Shown here: one piece after another, positions 17,569 through 25,253 of the stretch
Position numbering within the stretch: the stretch's first letter is position 1
Layout of the letters: each line of letters starts with the position of its first letter
Source of the DNA: Candidatus Nitrosocaldus sp.
GTDB taxonomy: Archaea; Thermoproteota; Nitrososphaeria; Nitrososphaerales; Nitrosocaldaceae
DNA: 64,000 nucleotides
Direction of reading: 5' to 3'
Assembly (NCBI GenBank): GCA_025054855.1
Contig: JANWZS010000001.1
Coordinates: 4,583-68,582, forward strand
Notes under the pieces: generated by a model
Databases searched by the model: none
Told to the model about the DNA's origin: nothing
The model's input: only the letters and a program-made list of their open reading frames with translations
Translations under genes and position numbers: made by a program

Positions 17569-17592
17569 AACTATACCAAAAAATGAAGGAAT

Positions 17593-19032
17593 CTATCTGA
17601 TCATCATGTGAGCACGATGCCTTGCCAGCAGAGAGACCGCTATCATGGCTGTTATGAGTACACCCGCTATGCCCAACGGGAACTCTGGTACCACATTTAG
17701 ACCAAAGACTACCCTATCCTCATCATCGTTTATGTTGAGCACTACAGCGTATGAGCCACCCTCGGTTATACCGTATTCAAGCGTATCCTTACCATCTGCC
17801 ACCAGATCATCCACAATAACCCTATCCTGGTTATATATCAGGAGCCTGTACGGCACGCTTACAGCCTCGTTATCATCTGCCCTGAAGATCCTTATCTGGA
17901 AGGCTGTGGGCTCGTCTATATTTGGTTGCACTGGTGCATACCTTATCTCTGCTATATACCTGCCCTTCTCACCCTTGAGTACCATGGCCTCTGCCCACTC
18001 CAGCCTCTTCCCTACCTCTCCCTCCCCTTCTCCAGGTTTGACTCCAGTATCCTCCATCAACCTGCCCACAACCAGTGTGTAGATCACCCTATCCCTCTCA
18101 TCCTCGCTCACCATCTCTGCCATCTTCACCAGCCTGCTCTTGATTATCATATAGTGTACAACTATGTACCCTTCAGCTGCTCTGTCAACGAAGACGCTGG
18201 CATCCATACCATTGATGTACCCCTTCATCTCCCTGTTCACCCAGTCGGGGAACTGGTCCTTTGGTATGTAGTACTCGAAGTGCAGCAATGGTATATCCTT
18301 AACGAACTCTGGTGACCAGTCAAAGTCAGATACAGCCTCCACTACTATGTTGCCATCGCTATCAGTGAAGAGTTTCAGGTCCTTGACCTTCTCGAAGTAG
18401 GAGATGTACTCCATATCCCTGGTCTTGCCATCGTACTCAACCTTCCATGAGCCCTGCTCTGAGATGGTCAGATACGATACGTACTGGACTGGTCTGCTCA
18501 GGAACCCATCTCCTATACCAACTAGGTCTATGGTGAATATGTAGAGCCCAGCATCAACCAGCACTGGTCCACGCACCACTATATCCCTACCATCCTCTGT
18601 ACGCATGTAACCCATGTTCGGCATGGTCTCTCCCTCTATGGTCACCTCCTTGGCCTCTGGATCTGGCTTGAATATTATCTTCAGTGTATCCTGGTCTGGC
18701 ATTATATGGAATCTATCCCTCAACTGCACATCCTGTGTGCCAAACTTGGCTACTGCGATATCGTAGACTATGGTGCCAGGTATTATCTCTTTTGTACTGG
18801 CATCTATGGCCTTCATGGTGAATGTCATATCAACAAGCTCACCGACCTTCCTCAACTCTGGCTCTATCTTGATGTCGAGGGAGATGGATCTGCCGTTGAC
18901 ATCCTTTGGCCCAACGGTCTCCTTGCCCATACCATGGCCATACGCTGGTACTACTGGAGTAGAGAGTGGGAGCAGTAGACCTGCGAGCAGCACCGCTACC
19001 ATGATCACTGCTGATACAAGAGTACCTCTCAT
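17593..19032 (-). CDS. Large exported surface protein with VPEF-type C-terminal sorting tail
   Basis: The protein has 479 residues. A signal peptide (about 5-30) leads into a beta-rich ectodomain with no family I recognise. The C-terminus is VVPEFPLGIAG, then a hydrophobic helix and the basic end RHRAHMMIR. That tripartite end (PEF-like motif, helix, basic residues) matches thaumarchaeal PEFG-CTERM style sorting signals, so the mature protein is probably cut and anchored by an archaeosortase. It lies in tandem with the next exported protein (gap 146 bases). Confidence 0.7.
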   Translation of the reverse strand: MRGTLVSAVIMVAVLLAGLLLPLSTPVVPAYGHGMGKETVGPKDVNGRSISLDIKIEPELRKVGELVDMTFTMKAIDASTKEIIPGTIVYDIAVAKFGTQDVQLRDRFHIMPDQDTLKIIFKPDPEAKEVTIEGETMPNMGYMRTEDGRDIVVRGPVLVDAGLYIFTIDLVGIGDGFLSRPVQYVSYLTISEQGSWKVEYDGKTRDMEYISYFEKVKDLKLFTDSDGNIVVEAVSDFDWSPEFVKDIPLLHFEYYIPKDQFPDWVNREMKGYINGMDASVFVDRAAEGYIVVHYMIIKSRLVKMAEMVSEDERDRVIYTLVVGRLMEDTGVKPGEGEGEVGKRLEWAEAMVLKGEKGRYIAEIRYAPVQPNIDEPTAFQIRIFRADDNEAVSVPYRLLIYNQDRVIVDDLVADGKDTLEYGITEGGSYAVVLNINDDEDRVVFGLNVVPEFPLGIAGVLITAMIAVSLLARHRAHMMIR

Positions 19033-19178
19033 CCCTGATCATCATACACTGTTATTATAGTTAAGTATTATGGTACAGGAGTAGAAGGATAGGTATACGT
19101 ATAAGCATCGTGTAGGGAGTGTACTACAGACCTCTTCTTCATATAAAATAAAGGGATTGGGTTGTTGATGGTGTATAT

Positions 19179-20267
19179 TCAGTTCCTCCTCCTTGCGTAG
19201 AGTATGAAGGAGCCCAGTGCAGCACCGACGAGGCCTATGCTTCCTATGAGCACCTCTGGCACCACTGCGAAGCCTGTAACCTCAAAGTCCAGACTGTGGT
19301 AACCCTTGGTTCCATCATACATCATGCCCATCGGATGGCCAGTGCATGCAAGTATCTTCAGCATGGTCCCTGGAGCAAGGTCTGGCACCGTTAGGGTTGC
19401 TGTAGCCTCAACCACACCAGGTCCTGTGAGCCTTCCTGTGCTTGGGTCAACGGTGCCCGATACCAGTGTTCCTGCAACGTCCACGTGTGGAGCAGCAAGG
19501 TTACCTGTGGAGTCTATGAATGCGAACCTCATCAACTGCCACCCAGGAGGTCTATCACCTGCAATAAGATTCACCCTTGCCGTTACCGTTATCGGCTCAC
19601 CTGGCATACCCTGTGATGGAGCATCTATCTCCATCTCCCTGTCACGCTCTGTATGGCATATGGATACCTGGTATGGTGCTACCGTGTAGTTCATATCCAT
19701 TGAACCGCCACCAGGCATTGGATGTGCAAAGCATGCTATGAGCCATATCTCCTCCCCTGGAAGGAGGTTAGCTACCGTTATCTCTGGCACAGGGAACTGA
19801 TTCACTGTCCTGCTACCCACACCGCCTACCCATGTTGTTATCAATGCGTTGTTGGGTACTGGTCTTGTAGGGCTAGGGGTTAGGCTTGGATCATCTGCAG
19901 GATTGTACCATATACCTCCAGAAGCATCTGCTATCCATGTACCTGTTGATGGTCTATACCAGGCAAAGGTTACGTAACTGTACATGAACTCGAATATTGG
20001 TTGTGGTAATGCTCCTCCAGAAGCGTTGAAATCAGCCCTGACTGTAACATTGGTCTTATCCCCAGGGAGACCACCTGCTGGGTGCAGATCAAGGGAGATG
20101 AATGTGTCGTTGAACGTACCGCATATGTTGCCCAACACATCTCCAGGTTCTCCATACCCTCCATCGCCATGATCATGATCGCCATTGGCATATGCACTAG
20201 TTATGCTACTGAAGCCTCCCATCACCAACACTGCTATTAGGAGTAGAGCCTTGGACTGCATTACCAT
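19179..20267 (-). CDS. Exported protein with two Cys/HPM repeat domains and VPE sorting tail
   Basis: The protein has 362 residues with a signal peptide (about 5-27). Two beta-rich domains of about 150 residues follow. Domain 1 starts at ICGTFNDTF and ends with IWLIACFAHPMPGGGSMDMNYTV; domain 2 starts at SICHTERDRE and ends with LKILACTGHPMGMM. Each has a Cys at its start and one in the AC motif, which suggests an internal disulfide. The C-terminus is VVPEVLIG, a membrane helix and YARRRN. The same domain occurs four times in the divergently transcribed 1078-residue protein. No known family is recognised. Confidence 0.75.
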   Translation of the reverse strand: MVMQSKALLLIAVLVMGGFSSITSAYANGDHDHGDGGYGEPGDVLGNICGTFNDTFISLDLHPAGGLPGDKTNVTVRADFNASGGALPQPIFEFMYSYVTFAWYRPSTGTWIADASGGIWYNPADDPSLTPSPTRPVPNNALITTWVGGVGSRTVNQFPVPEITVANLLPGEEIWLIACFAHPMPGGGSMDMNYTVAPYQVSICHTERDREMEIDAPSQGMPGEPITVTARVNLIAGDRPPGWQLMRFAFIDSTGNLAAPHVDVAGTLVSGTVDPSTGRLTGPGVVEATATLTVPDLAPGTMLKILACTGHPMGMMYDGTKGYHSLDFEVTGFAVVPEVLIGSIGLVGAALGSFILYARRRN

Positions 20268-20297
20268 ATCCTTCCCATCCTACTTCTAAAAATCTTG

Positions 20298-20392
20298 TGG
20301 TACAACCATCAAAATATGCATAATACTATAACTTATCTTACATAACATATCTCTAGTACAACTATCGAATAGGTAATTTGATGGTTGTACCA
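20298..20392. promoter_or_regulatory. Divergent promoter region with 16-base inverted repeat operator
   Basis: The 16 bases tggtacaaccatcaaa (20298-20313) return as the exact inverse tttgatggttgtacca (20377-20392). A third partial copy, gtacaactatc (20356-20366), differs at one base from gtacaaccatc. The sites lie between the starts of the two related surface-protein genes, so one regulator probably controls both. Confidence 0.75.
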
Positions 20393-20437
20393 TAACCATT
20401 ATTACCGTCCATCACTAACTCTATCTAGGAGATATCC

Positions 20438-23400
20438 TTGAAGAGAACCATACTGCTTGTAGCAGTAGCTGCTGTGGTCATTACAGGTGCACTCATAGCA
20501 GTCAGCATCTACAATCAGCAGGCTAGAGAGCCTACACCAGTGCAGGAACCAGCAGAGGAGAGGGTTGGTGTAAGTAACGAAAGCAGCAATGAAGACTCGC
20601 TAGCATTGAGCGATGAGGTAACTGTAAGTGTCAATAGGGGCTCAGTGACTGAAGGGGTTGAGCAGGATAAGAGAGAGCAGGAGCGGGTTGAGCCCAAGCA
20701 GCCTGAACCAGAGCCAAAGGCCAGTGAGCCTACACCAGTACAGGTAGAGTGCGTACCAAGGGAGGGCAAGGTGCTTCCCACAGGTGTTGATATGAGCCTC
20801 TCACTCAGCAAGAGTCACGGTCTTGCAGGTACTACCGTGAATGCTGAGGCACTGCTGAAGGGTACTGATGAGAGCATGATCTTCAGATACAGTACGTTAA
20901 GGTTTGCATGGTTCTCCATGGATGATGCTCGCTCACGCCTTACAGACTGGGAGGAGAGCAGGATAACATGGGACTATGCAGATGATGGGAATGGTACTGT
21001 CGGTGTGGTTGGGAGGGCATCAATATACGCTAAGGTACCATCACTCCCTCCAAATACAGAGGTTGTGATGGTTGCCTGCTTGCTTGAGAAGGGTACAGCA
21101 ACATCAAGCAAGGAGGTAGGATATGTAGCATCTACATTCAGAGTAATCGAGGAGGAGAAGCAGATCACATACTATAGGGTAAGTAGTGTGGAGGAGGTCT
21201 ACGCAAGGGTTGGGGAGGCCCTGAAGGATAGGGGTATAGATGGGAGTGATGAGGCTATCAAGCAGTTACTCGATAGAGTCTTCGTTGTAGATGGAGAGGA
21301 TAGAGCGATTACAGTCAAGGAGAACTCGTACCTCTTCATAGACGCATCAAGTGGTAGCCTATACATACTTGGGTGCATCACACAGAACCTTACGGTGAAG
21401 GATAATGATCTCCTTCAATGCTTCTTCACAAGTAGTACAGAGGATGAGTACAACATTGCCATAGATGTTGTGTACAGCGATGGCACAACGCATACAGTGT
21501 ACGATGATGTAGCAGGTAGGGAGTTTGCGTATGCATTCAAGCATACAATCAGTAACGGAAGAGAAGGGAGTGTGTACGTTATTGCAAGGGTAAATGATGT
21601 AGCACTGCTCGAGATAGGGATCAAGAAGATAACCAAGCTTGATATCAAGGATCTGTGTGTGCCCTGGGTAGACAGGGATGTGAGCATAATCCTAGAGCCA
21701 TCGTATGGGCTGCCTGCAAGTGATGTTAGAGCGAAGATCGGGATAAAGATACTGCCAGAGGATGAGAGCATGAGGTGGATGTTCGAGTACATAACAGTGA
21801 CATGGCTGGATGATGCGAATAGACCTATTCCAACCACATGGAGGTATACTGAGAGCAGTGGTGAGGAGTTGGTGAGCAAGTGGAAGGACCCATTGAGGAT
21901 AGTGAGTTGGGATGATGGTGATGATGATATATACACAGGTAGCACAGAGGTGATGCTCAATGTGCCAGATGTGAGTGTTGGAAGCAGGCTCAGCCTCCTT
22001 GTATGCTTTGTTCATCCCATGCTCGATGGCTACATGGATATGGTTGCCAAGGTAGTACCATTCTACGTTGGGAGTGAGATGCCAAAGGTAGAGGAGCAGC
22101 AACAGCAACAGCAGGGCCAACAACAGCAACAGCAGCAGAGGCCCACTGGCGCACTACCATGCAGCACCCTCCCTGGAGGCGATAGGCAGATAGAGTTCAT
22201 TATAAACCCAACGAGTGGAGCACCAGGGTCATCTGTCATGGCCACGCTTAAGGTTAGGGTCAATCCTGGTGACTATGGGGAACCATTCGATCCCACGAAG
22301 CACTGGAGATGGATGTACGAGTCTGTGAACTTCTTCTGGCTGGATCAGGACAACAGAATAATATCACAGACTGGCATGATGAAGGTAGTATCATGGAGCG
22401 TTGATGATCCACTCTATGGCGAGGCTAATGTGAGTCTAACTGTACCATCTGGAAGTGGTAGGGTGACACTGCTTGCGTGCTTCGTACATCCAATGCCTGG
22501 AGACCCACCATACATGGAGATGACATATAGGACTAGAGAGTTCACCATAGAGGGTAGTGGAGCAGGAGGAACGATCGGTAACCCTGGGGCTGGTGGTGGC
22601 ACTGGAGCAGGTGGGGGTGGGGGTGGTGGCGGAGGCGGAGGTGGAGGTGGAGGTAGTAATGGTATACCTGGTGATAACCCGATAGATACTAGTAGGGGCA
22701 GCATGAACTTCGATGTTGGTGAGATATGTGGCAAGTACACAAGCAGGAAGGACTTTATAGATCTGAGACTCGTTCCGCTCTCCGATGGAAGTGTAAGGGC
22801 ATATGCCAAGGTCACATTGAATGCAAACGATCCTATGCTGGATATATGGAAGTTCATGTACAGTTACCTCAAGTTCAGATGGTACAACTACTCAACCAAT
22901 ACATATGCCAGTGAGTGGATACCATCGACGCCAGTGCAGTTGATAAAGGATGATGCATGGACGAATGAGAACGGTAAGGTAGTGGGCATAGCAGAGTATG
23001 CTCTTCCAGTACCTAGCGTGCAGCCTGGGAGCATGCTTGGTCTCATAGCATGCTTCTCCCATCCATGGCCAGGGCCTACAGGGTACATGGATATGAACTA
23101 CACGGTAGCAGGCTACATAGCGCCTAGCAGTTACTACACGTTAACCAGCAGGGATATGATAGGTGAGGTTATAGGCAGTGTACTTCGCGATAATGTGAGT
23201 GAGGAGAAGACCAACAGCATAATGGGTACGGTGAACAGCATCAAGCATAGGTTCAGTGCAGATGCAAGGTACCTAATGCTCGATGTAAGATCTGGTAGCA
23301 TCTATATCATGGGATGTCTGCTCGATGAAATCCCAGCAGAGATAAATGATACCATACAGTGCTTTGCCATAACGGACAACAGTGCAGTGGATAGGCTGGT

Positions 23401-23674
23401 GATCACTGCCATAAATGCTGATGGCACGTATGTGAAGAAGACATACAGCATGGAGGATGTAGGGGGTAACCGTATCTCGATAGCAAATATAAGACTGGAC
23501 AGGGCTGGGGAGTGGATGATACTTGGAGAGTTTGGTACCACTGCTGCTATAAGGGTCAGCGTATCGTTGAATGTAGTGCCAGAGGGTATGTTAGGACCCA
23601 TAGCAGTTATCGTATCTATGATGGCTATAGCAGTACTGTATGCTATGAGGAGGGTCAAGAATACACTCTCCTAA
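20438..23674 (+). CDS. Giant multi-domain surface protein with Cys/HPM repeats
   Basis: The protein has 1078 residues. Its order is: membrane anchor or signal (4-24); Glu/Pro-rich linker; repeat domain A1; domain B1; A2; a poly-Gln linker; A3; a poly-Gly linker; A4; B2; then VVPEGMLG, a membrane helix and a basic end. A domains share an opening Cys and a closing motif, for example LLVCFVHPMLDGYMDM, LLACFVHPMPGDPPYMEM and LIACFSHPWPGPTGYMDM. B domains share GS-x-YI-x-GC and QCF. The start is TTG with aggaga 6 bases upstream. Function is unknown; extracellular display is strongly suggested. Confidence 0.8.
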   Translation: MKRTILLVAVAAVVITGALIAVSIYNQQAREPTPVQEPAEERVGVSNESSNEDSLALSDEVTVSVNRGSVTEGVEQDKREQERVEPKQPEPEPKASEPTPVQVECVPREGKVLPTGVDMSLSLSKSHGLAGTTVNAEALLKGTDESMIFRYSTLRFAWFSMDDARSRLTDWEESRITWDYADDGNGTVGVVGRASIYAKVPSLPPNTEVVMVACLLEKGTATSSKEVGYVASTFRVIEEEKQITYYRVSSVEEVYARVGEALKDRGIDGSDEAIKQLLDRVFVVDGEDRAITVKENSYLFIDASSGSLYILGCITQNLTVKDNDLLQCFFTSSTEDEYNIAIDVVYSDGTTHTVYDDVAGREFAYAFKHTISNGREGSVYVIARVNDVALLEIGIKKITKLDIKDLCVPWVDRDVSIILEPSYGLPASDVRAKIGIKILPEDESMRWMFEYITVTWLDDANRPIPTTWRYTESSGEELVSKWKDPLRIVSWDDGDDDIYTGSTEVMLNVPDVSVGSRLSLLVCFVHPMLDGYMDMVAKVVPFYVGSEMPKVEEQQQQQQGQQQQQQQRPTGALPCSTLPGGDRQIEFIINPTSGAPGSSVMATLKVRVNPGDYGEPFDPTKHWRWMYESVNFFWLDQDNRIISQTGMMKVVSWSVDDPLYGEANVSLTVPSGSGRVTLLACFVHPMPGDPPYMEMTYRTREFTIEGSGAGGTIGNPGAGGGTGAGGGGGGGGGGGGGGGSNGIPGDNPIDTSRGSMNFDVGEICGKYTSRKDFIDLRLVPLSDGSVRAYAKVTLNANDPMLDIWKFMYSYLKFRWYNYSTNTYASEWIPSTPVQLIKDDAWTNENGKVVGIAEYALPVPSVQPGSMLGLIACFSHPWPGPTGYMDMNYTVAGYIAPSSYYTLTSRDMIGEVIGSVLRDNVSEEKTNSIMGTVNSIKHRFSADARYLMLDVRSGSIYIMGCLLDEIPAEINDTIQCFAITDNSAVDRLVITAINADGTYVKKTYSMEDVGGNRISIANIRLDRAGEWMILGEFGTTAAIRVSVSLNVVPEGMLGPIAVIVSMMAIAVLYAMRRVKNTLS

Positions 23675-24041
23675 CTCATATATTTTATCAATCAGTGGAA
23701 CGTAGAATATAGACCTGTTATATTCATGAATTGGTAGAGCAGTAGGGTTTAGAGTAGGTAAGGATGCATATGAGAACCAGAATAAGAAGAGATCGATAAG
23801 GCTATGGAGATTGTTATTCTAGTGATATGATATGATCGTATTGGTCTCCTGAATTGCAAGTATGGTTAGGATGATGGGGAACCTGTCTATGATTCTGAAT
23901 GTAACAGGGTACCTGACTCGTCAGCTAAATTACACATACAGGTTCTTAGGCTCTCCGCCTATATATCTATCATCCATCTCGTTGGCAAGATCACCGTCCA
24001 GCATCTATTATCTTTACACCCTAATCAACAAGAATGGATAG
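23675..24041. other. Gene-free stretch with a weak C/D box-like segment
   Basis: No reading frame is convincing. On the plus strand, 23871-23916 shows atgatgg (C box-like), CTGA at 23895 and CTGA at 23913, spaced like a short C/D box sRNA. The last C-box base does not fit and no terminal stem is clear, so it is only a candidate. An inverted pair, cagggtacctg near 23905, is also present. Confidence 0.35.
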
Positions 24042-24157
24042 TGGGCCCGAAGGGCTTCGATCCCTTGACCTACCGGTCTCCCCAGTCTGGTTATAACCTT
24101 ATGAGCCGGTCGCTCTTCCAAGCTAAGCATCCCGCCACATGGTGTGGTTACGGGCCC
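24042..24157 (-). tRNA. tRNA with CAU anticodon (Ile2 or Met), two introns
   Basis: The acceptor GGGCCCG pairs with CGGGCCC plus discriminator A. The mature 74-nt cloverleaf needs two introns removed. Intron 1 (20 nt, 24129-24148) lies between positions 9 and 10: CCCG pairs with CGGG as the central helix, with 3-base bulges TAA and ATG. Intron 2 (22 nt, 24078-24099) is at the usual 37/38 site in loop CTCATAA. The anticodon stem is ACCGG/CCGGT and the T-arm AAGGG/CCCTT. The acceptor GGGCCCG resembles archaeal tRNA-Ile2 (CAU read as AUA after modification) more than elongator or initiator Met. Confidence 0.88.
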
Positions 24158-24246
24158 ACCTACAGAAGGCAACCAGCTCTACTCTGCACAGAGCGATTAC
24201 ATATAATTATCTTTTGCTCGTCTGCCTGCTTACTGCTACATATCAA

Positions 24247-24903
24247 TCAACATGCATCCTTGATGTACCTCTCATACACAGCGTCGAGCAGCAGATTCTG
24301 TGCAACCATGGACTCTACTGCACAGGCATGGAGTGAATCATGCGCATCCTCTGGCATGCTGGAGATCATCCTCCTCCAGAGATCTGCATGCCTCACATCG
24401 ACCACGCTGTGCACCCTCTGGTACTCCGTAGCCTCTTCTTTACTCTCCATACTGTAGTACTTGATCAGCCCGTCGAGCTTGATGGCACTTATCCTCGGTA
24501 TCTCTGCCTCGTAAGCATACATCGCTGCTACACCCTCACGCCTGGATGTGAGGGTTAGCAGCCTCTCCACAGCCTCCTTGGTCTTACTGCTCACCCCATA
24601 CGCATACAGATCCTCCCTGCTTATGCCCAAGGCCTCTGCGAACCTTATCCAGAGTGCTATATGCTCCCTCTCCTCCCTAAGGTTGTTGTCAATCTCTCTG
24701 GCATACTCACCTCCATCATGGTGCTGCATCACATTCTCCACCATCTCAGGAACATGCCTCACTAGGTGAAAGTACTCGAGCGCATATCCCCTCAGCGCAT
24801 CCATGCTTAACCTGCCCTCTGACCAGAGTCTGTAGAACGGATGTTTGAGGAGGCTCAGCCTCTCTACCTCCAGATCTATCCTCTCTACTATCTCCCTACC
24901 CAT
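24247..24903 (-). CDS. CADD/TenA-like heme-oxygenase-fold protein
   Basis: The protein has about 218 residues and is all helical. ERIDLEVERLSLLKHPFYRLWSEGRLSMDALRGYALEYFHLVRHVPEMVENV matches the start of the CADD family, linked to p-aminobenzoate (folate) synthesis. HIALWIRFAEALG and AMYAYEAEIPRISAIKLDGL carry later His/Glu/Tyr positions for a di-metal site. The open frame runs to 25011, but that part overlaps the tRNA-Glu gene; an ATG at 24903 lies 25 bases below a tttttta box and is the better start. A TenA (thiaminase) relative is the alternative. Confidence 0.75.
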   Translation of the reverse strand: MGREIVERIDLEVERLSLLKHPFYRLWSEGRLSMDALRGYALEYFHLVRHVPEMVENVMQHHDGGEYAREIDNNLREEREHIALWIRFAEALGISREDLYAYGVSSKTKEAVERLLTLTSRREGVAAMYAYEAEIPRISAIKLDGLIKYYSMESKEEATEYQRVHSVVDVRHADLWRRMISSMPEDAHDSLHACAVESMVAQNLLLDAVYERYIKDAC

Positions 24904-24987
24904 GGCATAGCATCCCATGCACCCATAAAAAATCTTTGCTCTCTCCATGGGAAGGATTTTATTGTTATGGTATATGCTAGAGTATGT

Positions 24988-25091
24988 GCTCCGGTGGTGT
25001 AGCCCGGTCAAGCATGGCGGCCTTTCGAGCCGCAGATCGCGGGTTCAAATCATGCATATCATATAGGCATGGGGGAGTCCCGCCCGGAGCA
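24988..25091 (+). tRNA. tRNA-Glu (UUC) with an intron in the T-loop
   Basis: GCTCCGG pairs with CCGGAGC plus discriminator A, the anticodon loop is CTTTCGA (UUC, Glu) and the anticodon stem is GCGGC/GCCGC. The T-arm is GCGGG, TTCAAAT, CCCGC only if 28 bases (25050-25077) are removed between positions 59 and 60. That insert contains the hairpin CATGC/GCATG next to 3-base bulges AAT and AGT, a relaxed splice motif. A tttatt box lies about 28 bases upstream. Confidence 0.92.
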
Positions 25092-25253
25092 CTATAATTA
25101 ATAAGGGGAATAGACAATCGATCAAAGATCTTTCGATTGTATAATGTAATTATTAGATGAAACATTCTATATTAGTATATAAATTAGCATAGAGAGATGC
25201 TGATAGATATTAAACTATATATAGATAGTAAGAACCATTAGAAATGTGACGGT

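Noticed and set aside
22080-22140. Poly-Gln run as a frameshift site in the surface gene
   Set aside because: Codons alternate between cag and caa, the frame is open throughout and domains continue on both sides.
24904-25011. Longer start of the CADD-like gene
   Set aside because: It would run into the tRNA-Glu gene on the other strand and lacks family similarity; the TATA box supports the shorter start.
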